Assembly: GCA_027596945.1 (NCBI GenBank)
Contig: JADGJH010000055.1
Coordinates: forward strand, 1 to 18,758
Length of the DNA: 18,758 bases
Direction of reading: 5' to 3'
Source of the DNA: Physocladia obscura
Lineage: Eukaryota > Chytridiomycota > Chytridiomycetes > Chytridiales > Chytriomycetaceae
Shown here: piece by piece, positions 1-8,700 of the stretch
How the letters are laid out: each line of letters starts with the position of its first letter
How positions within the stretch are numbered: position 1 is the stretch's first letter
The notes under the pieces: generated by a model
Database searches by the model: none
What the model was told of the DNA's origin: nothing
Seen by the model: the letters and a program-made list of their open reading frames with translations, nothing else
Program-made: the position numbers and the translations under genes

Positions 1-383
1 GTAGTATGCCGTCTTTTACCAAGAAAATTTTTGCTTGGGTGGTGGAGAAATAGAAACTTGTTTAAACTAGAATAATAAAGTGAGAGGCAGATTGTTGGAA
101 TTTTTTTTTTTTAAGATGATTGTTCCGTTTTTATTCTTTAACTGAGCCTCAAAATCTTATTCAATTCAATCACTCACAAAAACCCCACAACCACCCCCCC
201 GCCTATTCATACACCCACACACACTTTTCTGTGGAGCTTCTCTAATAAAATTTTCAATTGACTGAGATTGTAGCAAGTGACAAATCAACTCAACTTTGAA
301 TACAGTGTTTTATTCTCACTGAGAGTTAGTGAACAATAATGTGAAAGATTTTAGTTGGAATAGTCGCTGAAAATGTGGTTTGT
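1..383. other. Non-coding AT-rich DNA, nothing recognised
   Basis: No open frame of protein-like composition is seen on either strand. The stretch holds a T-homopolymer near 100-112 and a C- and CA-rich patch around 180-230. It is downstream (3') of the minus-strand RING/zinc-finger relic. Confidence 0.5.
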
Positions 384-883
384 TTAATGAGAGTATTGTG
401 TGGTCAATCTGTCATTCAAATCTAGCTTGAAGCCTTGTTTTTCTGAATCCCATCCATGCAATTCTATCTGTGACATGTTTCTTTGGATAATTTGAGTCTT
501 GCATCTTGTTTCAAAGTGACTCTGCATGGTCTTTCTTGAAATCACCTTTTGTTGACACATGAAGCACTTGTGTTTCCTGTCGTTGCAGTCTTGAACGTGT
601 TCATCAAGATTCCATTTCAATATTCTGAACTTGCAGTTTTCATTTGCACATGATTCCAAAAGGGCGTCAGTGTAAACTGCAGCTGTTTATTATGAAACAA
701 AAACTCAGTCTTACACTGAGTGCACTTCTGACCCTATCAATGGCGGCATTTGATATAAATAAAGTGTGGATTCAACCTGTTTGCACATTGAATAATTGGG
801 AAATTGATGTTTTCAAGGCAAACACAGCATATTAAATCTGATTGCATTAAATTCACAGTGTAGTTTACTGTTGGTTCCATCAT
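384..883 (-). pseudogene. Decayed RING plus TRAF/SIAH-type zinc-finger gene
   Basis: Reading from ATG at 883 towards lower coordinates, the frame gives a RING first half: C-x2-C (CCVC), FPIIQC, then HFIYIKCR, collinear with SIAH-type RING domains. Stop codons TGA and TAG then fall exactly where the RING loop should be, and the same frame resumes with KCTQC (the last C-x2-C pair). A ligand position normally Cys is Tyr (HFIY). After that the frame must shift to reach the open frame 659-384, which has two C2HC-like fingers: C-x4-C...H-x4-C (from CANENC) and C-x2-C-x12-H-x4-C (from CFMC). RING plus TRAF/SIAH fingers is the layout of E3 ubiquitin ligases that bind substrates through the C-terminal part. 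Two stops, a frame change and a missing zinc ligand argue for a pseudogene. A 43-base intron (GTTGAA...GATAG) could remove the stops but would also delete the RING His and Cys ligands, so I do not favour it. Confidence 0.6.
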
Positions 884-1359
884 TTTATAATATAAACAAA
901 AGATTTTAAGTTTAGAGAAATTCCACAAAAATAGAATTGCAATTTTTGACCCAACTCGTTGTTTTCTTTTCTCGAAATCAGTCGCAGGTTCCAATAGGCA
1001 TTAATGTTCATGAAGTCAACATCTGTGGTATGTTGGCATCTTGGTTTGATGTGGTCTATCTCATATCCTCTTGGTACCACCTCATCAGAAATACCAAGAT
1101 ACTCCAACAGCTCTTGTCTTGTTACAAAAGTATGCTTCAAACTAAAGTCATCAGAACAGCCCTTTCAAATAATGTAGTTGATTACTCGAACAGCCTTGAT
1201 TCTCTTTTGTTTGAGTTCATCTTTCAAGTCTTGCTCTTGCGTCTTTCTTTGCTTTATTCTGTCAAAATCAGTCTCCTTTGTGACTTTATGGTTTATTCCA
1301 TTGTCAATTACATTAATGTATTCTTTTTGTACACTAGATTTACTCGAGGATACAAGTGC
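880..1359 (-). pseudogene. Decayed HNH-endonuclease-like reading frame
   Basis: On the minus strand, 1164-880 is open and reads ...GYEIDHIKPRC...MNINAYWNLRLISRKEN..., matching the HNH pattern: a DH pair in the first strand, then Asn-Ile-Asn and NL-L-S-x-x-EN spacing. The same frame continues upstream of a single TGA (1167-1165) to about 1359 with a Lys/Gln/Glu-rich, coiled-coil-like segment (DFDRIKQRKTQEQDLKDELK). No ATG lies in frame before the HNH motif on the downstream side of that stop, so it is either a relic or an exon of something not recovered. Its final TGA (882-880) overlaps the ATG of the RING relic as ATGA. HNH nucleases occur in mobile elements, viruses and phages, and in some repair proteins. 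The origin here is unknown; a viral or mobile source is an inference. Confidence 0.5.
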
Positions 1360-1846
1360 TTATTGTCAAAGTCACTTGGATTCAATGTGTGCAATGTCAA
1401 ATAGCACTGTCACTGAGTTGTCTGAATGATGATTAATCAAGAGTTCAGTTATACTGTAATCAACCAGTTCCTTTAATGCTAGGGTCCTTCTAATAAGAAT
1501 TTTAACAAAAAAATTTATTTTCAGATTTGAAGTTTAAAAAAATATATTTAGCTCCCTATTAAGATTGAGAATACAGCAAATAGATTCTAATTATTTCCAA
1601 ATATTAATGAAAAACATCATAAACTTAAAGATGATGAAGATCAACCTCATAGAGATGAAAACAAATGTGAGTGGGTGAATTTGAATGAAAGACAAGGTAT
1701 TTTAAATTGCTGATAATTTTAAATAAATGAAGATTAAGATACCATTGCTCAAATAAATCTCATATCCCTCAAACTGATTTGTAAGATGTTGTTAGATTGA
1801 AAAATCTTGTGTATTCATAACCACACTTATTACTGTCCCCTGATTC
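1360..1846. other. AT-rich intergenic DNA
   Basis: No convincing gene. On the plus strand, about 1596-1712 has a 39-codon open stretch with protein-like hydrophilic composition (KLKDDEDQPHRDENKCEW) bounded by stops. It is too short to assign and may be another relic. Confidence 0.35.
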
Positions 1847-2095
1847 TCAGGGTAAATTCAGCAAAGTTGCATTTTCATCATTCCAAATAGATAGGGTTTC
1901 AATTGGATGAAAAAAAGGGGATAAGGTTGGAAAAAACAATTGAATAATTCCAAGTGAGCATAAATGCATTATAAATTCGGGTGAGTAATGTATTCCTTCA
2001 AGAATCCAAACCAAACATAGGGCAAATTCACAGCAGTAGTTCATGAATGTAATCCAAACAAATATTTTTGGAGTTGAAAACAACTTGAGAATTCT
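1847..2095 (-). pseudogene. Tc1/mariner-like (DDE_3) transposase fragment
   Basis: The minus strand open frame ends with GIIQLFFPTLSPFFHPIE, which matches the hallmark of Tc1/mariner and IS630-family transposases (G-[IV]-x-x-x-[FY]-LPPYSP-x-x-NPIE, with the catalytic Glu at the end). Just before it is WILEGIHYSPEFIMHLC, corresponding to the block with the second Asp (usually a LDNxxIHxSxEF-like stretch), here with the Asp lost. In another frame immediately upstream, KNICLDYIHELLL-stop-ICPMFG matches the usual segment preceding that Asp. So there is at least one frameshift, one internal stop and a missing catalytic Asp: a dead fragment. No terminal inverted repeats or TA target duplication were identified. 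Family assignment is from motif order only. Confidence 0.5.
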
Positions 2096-2852
2096 GTTAC
2101 AACTGATAAATACTTAGAAATCTTTGGTATTCACCTTGTCTAGGATTTTTTTTGCCTTTCATGTTGCCAACACAGCATCCTGCAATTATTAAAATAAAGT
2201 AGAAGTAGAAGATGGGAAACAAGCATAAGGTTCTGGTAAGTTGTAGAAGAGTACATGTAGAGTTGCTCGGTGCTGAATTTACTTCAGTCAACTAATTCAA
2301 TAATTTGTATCTCAGAACTGGATGATAAGAGTCTGAGATTTTTGTATAAATTGGAGTTGAAATTAGGTTAAAATGCTTAATAAAGATTTTTTATATTTAA
2401 AAATAACCAATTATAAAATAAAGAAAATTTTTTGGGTGTAAGAAGTCTTTGAAATAGAACGACAAAGAATTAAAGACAGTTGAAAAGAAAAATAGTAGAA
2501 AAGCAGTCATAAATTGCTTCAATAATTTGACGCGTTGAAAATTGTTGAAGGCTTGAGATTGTTTTGGAAAATTTAAGTAGAAAACTAGATTACAAATCTA
2601 ATTGAAGAATTTGCTGCTAAGAGCCATGGTGATACAATTATCTACTGCCAAATGGGTTTTGGGCAAAAAAAAGTTATTGCTCAGCAGAAACAAATAGCAG
2701 AATCTCGCTTGTTAGTCTGGAAACTGATCATTCTTGCACACAGTACTAAAATAATAGAGTATTGTAACCAGCCATAGCAATTATGCAGATATACTGGTGT
2801 GAGTCAGTTGTTTGCTTCTGTTTTTTTTGCAAAAAGCTGTCAATGCGATTTG
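2096..2852. other. AT-rich intergenic DNA upstream of the M13 gene
   Basis: Open frames here are short and of hydrophobic or low-complexity composition. One on the minus strand (2291-2097, LFPIFYFYFILIIAGCC) lacks an ATG at its start and matches no family I recognise; it could be 5' sequence of the transposase relic. The stretch from about 2750 probably contains part of the M13 promoter. It includes cagatatactg at 2786-2796, a word that recurs upstream of the oxygenase gene. Confidence 0.4.
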
Positions 2853-2916
2853 CAGTGAGATAGCGAGATGGGATGGCAGTGAGACAGTGAGACAGTGAGA
2901 CATTGAGACGGTGAGC
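2853..2916 (+). repeat. Degenerate octamer tandem array (cagtgaga) in the M13 promoter or leader
   Basis: Eight consecutive 8-base units: cagtgaga, tagcgaga, tgggatgg, cagtgaga three times, cattgaga, cggtgagc. Three central copies (2877-2900) are perfect. The array ends 130 bases before the proposed M13 start codon, so it lies in its promoter or 5' leader. An 8-base period is not codon-like. It could bind a factor in multiple copies or be a slippage product. Confidence 0.75.
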
Positions 2917-3046
2917 TGTTGTGTGATTGGTGGTAAGATAGAAACGGGTTTCGCCACACCAGAGAAGGCAAACCAAGCCGGATATGTGATATTATTAACA
3001 GTCTAATGTAACAGCAAAAAACAATTTGGAACCGAAACACCCTAAA

Positions 3047-5576
3047 ATGGAGATTCGTGGAACGACAAATCCGAAAAATGGATTACTCAATGTGGCGTTT
3101 GGGAAAAAGGTTTCCAGAATGCCAAACTTCAAGAAGACAACGACACAGACAACTGCTACAACTATCACTGATGCCGGCGTCAAGAAAACGACAACCCACG
3201 TTAAAACAGTCTACAGTTTAATTGCTGATCTTGCGGCTGCCGCGATCGCCCAGTCCGAAACCTCCGAAACAACCTCTGGTTCTACAAAGCCAAGGGCGCA
3301 GGACGACTTATACTTGCATGCTAACCATGAGTGGTTGAATGATCCCAAGAATGTCATTCCGCCTGAGGTATTTAAAAGCGTACCTTTTTAATTCTTGATT
3401 ATTAATCCTTTTCTTTTTTTCTTGTAACCAGTATCCATGTAAAATAATTTATTTTTCTAACACAGCATAAATTTAAACTTTTGTTTCAGCTTGGGGTGCT
3501 TTCATGGCTTTACGCGACGACAGTCTCAAGAACCAATTGGGTTTATTAAAAGAACTTGCAGCCCAAGGGACACTCACCGTCGACGAAGCAAAACTTGTTG
3601 CCGTATGGAAAGCGTCTCTCGAAAGATTCCGAGATTGGGGAGCCGGTGTGAAATCAAACACGCCGATCGATGAAAGGCTCGGTGCAATTGACGAATCCCG
3701 ACTTTTCTCACATGAAACAACCGACATTGAGAATGACGTAGCTTTAGCCACATACCTTGCAACAGTTTTTGAACAAGGAATCAGCGGGCCTTTGTTATTG
3801 GACCAAGGGCCAAACTTTGAAGATTCCAAGAACGCTGTTCTTTTTTTATCAGGAGGCGGTCTTTCGCTCCCATCCCGTGATTTCTACTTTGAAGAGAATT
3901 ACAAGGAAAAGAAGGAGAAGTTTATTGTACATTTGAATAATGTTACTAGACTTGTTGGTGAAAATCGACTTGGTTCGGGTTTCGCTGACGCTGTATTGCG
4001 ATTTGAAACTAAGCTGGCTGAAATCACACTGAAACCAACTCAACAACGTGATTTCACAAAATATTACACGATCACGACGTTGGATGGATTCACATCTGGC
4101 ATCAACGATTTGAAATCCCTTGCAGAAAAGCAAAATAATTACGGTGCAGATAGTGTTCCTGTTGTTGTCACAGCCAAAGAGCAGACTCGAATTGCTGCAT
4201 TTGTTGAAGTCATTTTTTCCAAGATAAACCTGCGTGAAAAATTGAGGAAAAATTTTACCAAAAATTATCCTGAACAAGATAATGCACTTGCTGAACGTGT
4301 TCTTGTTTTTGATGGAGACTATTTTCGCCGTGTTTTTGTGCTTTTACTTGACAAAGAAAATAGGGCTGATTTGAAAGCATATCTTCAGTATCAGGCCATT
4401 AAATCTGTGTCTGCATACTGCAGTAAGGATCTTGACAATGAATTCTTTGACATGTATTTACGCACTTTGAGGGGTCAAAAGGAGCAAAAAAGCGATGAAA
4501 AACGCACGGCAGACTTGATCAACGAATGGATTGGCTTTTTGCTCGGAAAAGTTTACGTCTCGCGGTACTTCGCTGAATCAGATAAAAAAAGCGTTTCTGA
4601 TATGATCGCAGAAGTTGTTGCTGTTATGAGAACTTCAATTGACAATAATGACTGGTTGACTGGCGTGACAAAAGCTGCTGCCAAAGAGAAGCTTGACAGT
4701 TTCAAGACAAAAATTGGGTTTCCAGATGTTTGGCGGACATATGATAATCTTGTGTTTGGCGAGGATAATCAAGAGTCTTTGTGGTCAATGAAGAAAAAAG
4801 TTTCTGCATTTATTCTCCAAAAAGACTTTTGGGAACACGTTAACACACCAGTTGACAAAACTGAATGGGGAATGACACCACAGACAGTAAACGCGTACTA
4901 CAATCCATTGGACAATGAAATCTGTTTCCCAGCCGCTATTATTCAACCTCCATTCTACGCAAAAAACTACGACGCAATCACGTTTGACGTTGACCCTGCA
5001 GACCGTGCAGTTATTGCTGACGACGAAATCATTCTGGCAGCAACAAACTTTGGTGGAATTGCATCTGTAATCGCACACGAAATTACCCACGGTTTTGACG
5101 ACCAAGGCCGCCAATTTGACAGCAAAGGAAACGTGCGGGATTGGTGGACAGAAGAAGACGCTGTTCTCTTCACAGCGAAATGCAACCTCATGGAAAAACA
5201 AAAATGGTCCTTTTTTGAAGCCGCGACAGGTAAAACGCACTGGACGCAGCCCAAACTGACAATGGGTGAGAATCTGGCAGATCTTGGAGGTATTAGTTTG
5301 GGAATTCAGGTGTTGCTGAAACGTGTCGAAGAAAGGCAGTTCAGCGAGGAGGCGAAAAAGGCAGCAATGCGAGTCTTTTTCTTGTCATATGCTAATCTGT
5401 GGAAAAAGAAGGCAAAAGACGCTTTCATGGTGAACCAGCTTGCTACAGACCCGCATTCTCCGGGAGAAGTGCGAGCAAACTTGGTGAAAAATATTGACCA
5501 GTTTTATGAGGCATTTGGAGTGAAAGAAGGTGACGGGATGTACTTGGCACCAGCAGAACGAGTGGTTATGTGGTAA
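3047..5576 (+). CDS. M13-family zinc metallopeptidase (neprilysin/PepO type), soluble form
   Basis: Exons 3047-3367, 3432-3438 and 3490-5576; product 804 aa. M13 enzymes are zinc endopeptidases that cleave oligopeptides inside a closed chamber. The N-terminal domain begins with DDLYLHANHEWL (about residue 90) and IPPEYPSWGAF, the latter encoded across both introns. Substrate-binding NAYY is at 577-580. The zinc site HEITH has His639, Glu640 and His643, and the third ligand Glu703 lies in GENLADLGG with Asp707. DPHSP and a C-terminal EGDGMYLAPAERVVMW close the protein with the usual Trp. There is no signal peptide or membrane helix in the 80-odd residue basic, Thr-rich N-terminal extension, unlike animal neprilysin/ECE; a cytosolic or organellar location is inferred. 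About 20 residues are inserted between the QPPFY motif and NFGGI compared with neprilysin. The start is the first ATG of the open frame; upstream only start-stop ATGs occur. Confidence 0.95.
3432..3438 (+). other. 7-nucleotide microexon (tatccat) of the M13 gene
   Basis: Exon 1 ends in phase 0 after Glu107 (3367) and the downstream open frame from 3490 needs an incoming phase of 1, so a direct splice is out of frame. The 7 bases tatccat, preceded by ..cttgtaaccag and followed by gtaaaata, give TAT CCA T + CT, reading Y-P-S and restoring IPPEYPSWGAF, the expected M13 N-terminal motif. Flanking introns are 64 bases (3368-3431) and 51 bases (3439-3489). Confidence 0.85.
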
Positions 5577-5738
5577 CTGTGAATAAAATAACTTTGATCG
5601 AATATTATAAATGTGGTAATCAAACAAAAAATGATGGACGTGTTGTAATTCAATAAAACTCTAAACTTAAAACAATAATAAAATGTAAAAGTAGTTGAAG
5701 TATTGTATTTGTGAACGAAAAATTTTTGTTGAGAAAAG
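5577..5738. other. Convergent 3' ends of the M13 and Sin3 genes
   Basis: Only 162 bases separate the two stop codons, so the 3' UTRs are short or overlap. On the plus strand AATAAA-like poly(A) signals lie at 5582-5587, 5652-5657 and 5677-5682. No clear AATAAA was seen on the minus strand. Confidence 0.5.
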
Positions 5739-8700
5739 TTATGTCTGCATTTCAACATCATTGTCAAAAGCATTTTCGCCACTTTCTTGATCGTTCCCAG
5801 AAACCGAAGTTGTAGCAGCAGAATTCACATTTCCATCGGCAGCCATATTCTTATCAACAATAACCCATTCAGCTTCATCTTTCTTAATTCCTTCAACTCT
5901 CGTGTCAAACCAATTTCTGAATCGAATAAGTCGCTTTTCATTTGCCTTGATGCGTTCTGCCGGATCCCACCCATTTCTTCTTTTCCGCAACTGTTCGCCG
6001 CCGGCACCAGAAATAGCTACCCGACCGAGCCGTCTTCTACGTGCAAAATAATCCTCTGTGTCCTCAACAAAAAACATTTTGTATGTGTTGAGGCAAATCT
6101 TGAGTTCAAGACCAGATCGCATTTCAACCGTATCATTCGATACGCTAGTGTTGTTTCCACCATTTCCGCCGTTCATGACAACAATATTGCCAGACTCATT
6201 TAATTGTGACACGTTTCGACGCAAAAATGGTTCACCGCTGCCAAACATATTTTCGATGTTTTCTTCTCTATCCTGCTGCTGACTTCTACGTATAAGCACG
6301 CCGCGTGGTGGGAGCTCGATTCCAGTTTGTTCTGATGACGACGACAATTGAATAAACTGATCAACGTAAATCGACCAGCGTTCTTCAACTGAAGTGCCAT
6401 CAAGAATCACAGGATCTTCTTTGGTGAGGAGTTGAAATGTCAATACACGAGGTGCAATATGCTGGATTAAAAAGAATAAATTAAAATTCTTGGTTAGATA
6501 AAAGGTAACAGGTCAAAAAACCAAACTTACATATTCTAAGCGATACATGTTGTCATCTTCGCAAAGTCGTTCAGCATTCAATCTGTACACACTCTCCTGC
6601 CTGGCACTTGAAACAGGCTTATCACGGTCTCTAAAATAGAGTTCAACTAAATCCATGCTAACGGGATCTTGGACAATAGTTTGGATTTGCTTGACAATCT
6701 GTTGAACCAGCTTATCAATCGTATACGACGAAAAAGCTGCAGCTCCAAACAGTCCGCGAACTCGGTCTTCAAACTCCACAGATTCAATTTTGGAAGCAAA
6801 TAAATCGTGCACGGCGCGGATAAACTCGGTATAGCGATCTTTCGAGATTGGCTGCACTGAATCCGGATTTTGGAGTCCAAGACCCACAGCAACTGGATTC
6901 AAAAGGCTCAAATGATGTGGTGGAGATCTCTGGAACTCGTCTGACAATTGTTTCATCCGAAGGAGACGCGAGCACAAAATCTAGGAAATGAAAAATAATA
7001 ATGCTTGTAAAATCATGGTTAGAAACAAATAAGCACACATGCAAACCTCGTAAAGCCTGAAAAACACAAAAAATGATGTGTTTGCAAAAAAAGAATAATA
7101 AGCTCGTTTCTGCACCGGCCTAATATGAGTACTGGTAATTTTCCCACTGGCACTTTCAGTATCGGACATTGCATCAACATCTATTCCCGTACCACCAACA
7201 TCTTTATCAGCATTGAGGAGCACAGGAGAAGACGACGATGAAACTGCAGCTGCAGCCTGTCTCATTAAAACTTCTCTTCTTAAAGTTTGCGACGGCTTCG
7301 TATTCAAGTTACTTCCGGTTCCGGTAGTCGACCCTTCATCTCCCTCACCCCCAACACTACTATTGCTCATTTCTTCATCTTCGTCACCTTCATCATCTGC
7401 AGATACTGGAACAAAGGCAGCGGTCTGTTCAACCCCAGAAATCGTGTTCGATTCTTCAGAAGCAAAGAATTTCTTCGAGAAGTTTCTCAGAAATTCCTCA
7501 ATTCTATCCTCATCGCTTTGAGATATGCCACCTGTTGTGCCTACTTGCATCATGATAAGTCTTCGAGCATCGCTAAATATCCGAGGTTCCGGAAATGTAA
7601 AGTCCATTTGCTGTCGAGTGAATGGAGTCGCAGTCAATGGACCACCTGGATTCGTCGATTGAAATCCGTACTGATGCTGGCCAGACAAACTCATTGACAG
7701 ACGTTTACGCTCACGTTGTTCTCGGTATAGATTTTCAATTTCGGTGATAAGAGTTTTCGGTGTGAGTGCTTTGCGGTCTGTTGTCTTGAAATTGATCCCT
7801 TGGTGATCAAGAGCTTTGTGATAGTTTTTGAGATCGACTTCACGCCAAACTTTGTTCCAATCACGCTGTTCAACACATGTTAAATGGAAAAATAACACGT
7901 GTAATAAATAATAAAAACCTGGCATCTTTTCCATTCTTCGTCTTTTTGCTTTAATCTTTTCAAAACTACAGGAACCGCAACGGATGGGTTGTTATGCAAA
8001 GCGTCAATAACATCCAGTCCTTTTTCGTTTCCATAGATTTTCCGGACAACCATTCGATAGAGTGTCTTCGAAGTTCCTTGAAAAAGAAAAATATAGATTT
8101 TTAGATGAGTTTCAAACCAATTCAAGAACTAACCTCCCAATCCAACTGGAAGTTTAAATTTTGATCTTTCATCTGGAGACATTGCCTGAATTCTTCGGTA
8201 AATAGGTTCAAGCAACGCAATTGTGTGTAAGTTTGCTTCAATATTAATATCAAATTCATATCGCTCTTCTTCGCACTTGTGCAATGCCTCTTCGTAGATA
8301 TTTTTACGGTGCGATGTGAACCCAGTCTCTGAAAGATATTCGGGTTGGGATATCCAGTCGTCATTGAGAATTTCTCGACATAAATCATCGCGGCCTGAAC
8401 AAACTGAACGAGGAAACTACAAGAAAATAAGTTATAACTCGTTTGGTATTTTGGGTTTTTCTAAAACTTAGAAAATTCTAACATTATCTGGAAGTAATCT
8501 GTAACTACGACCGCTTTTTCGGCAAGTTTTGAAATCAACGTCAGGTCTTGCTGCAGGGAAATTGTCTATATGTAGTGGATCAGATTCGAAATAAACTGTA
8601 ATAAAGTTACTTACAAACAACTTGCTCCTCTTCATACTTAACAAATTTCTTAAACCACGTAAACAACTCTGGGCTCTTCGCCAAAAAAGGTTCGACTCTT

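Noticed and set aside
937..1429. Plus-strand open frames over the HNH relic
   Set aside because: They are hydrophobic shadows of the minus-strand HNH-like frame, with no family features of their own.
5203..5253. WW-domain-like stretch WSFFEAATGKTHWTQP in the M13 peptidase
   Set aside because: Only half of a WW domain is matched, and the segment aligns in length with the ordinary loop before the GENxAD motif of M13 enzymes, so it is a chance resemblance.
7213..7697. Ser- and Pro-rich plus-strand frames inside Sin3 exon 10
   Set aside because: Antisense shadows of the acidic/Ser-rich spacer; Sin3 frame and splice phases explain this DNA.
8596..8614. A 19-base intron in Sin3
   Set aside because: It keeps the frame, but a 49-base intron from the same donor gives a better match to the Sin3 linker and a length like the other introns. 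Kept only as a point to check.
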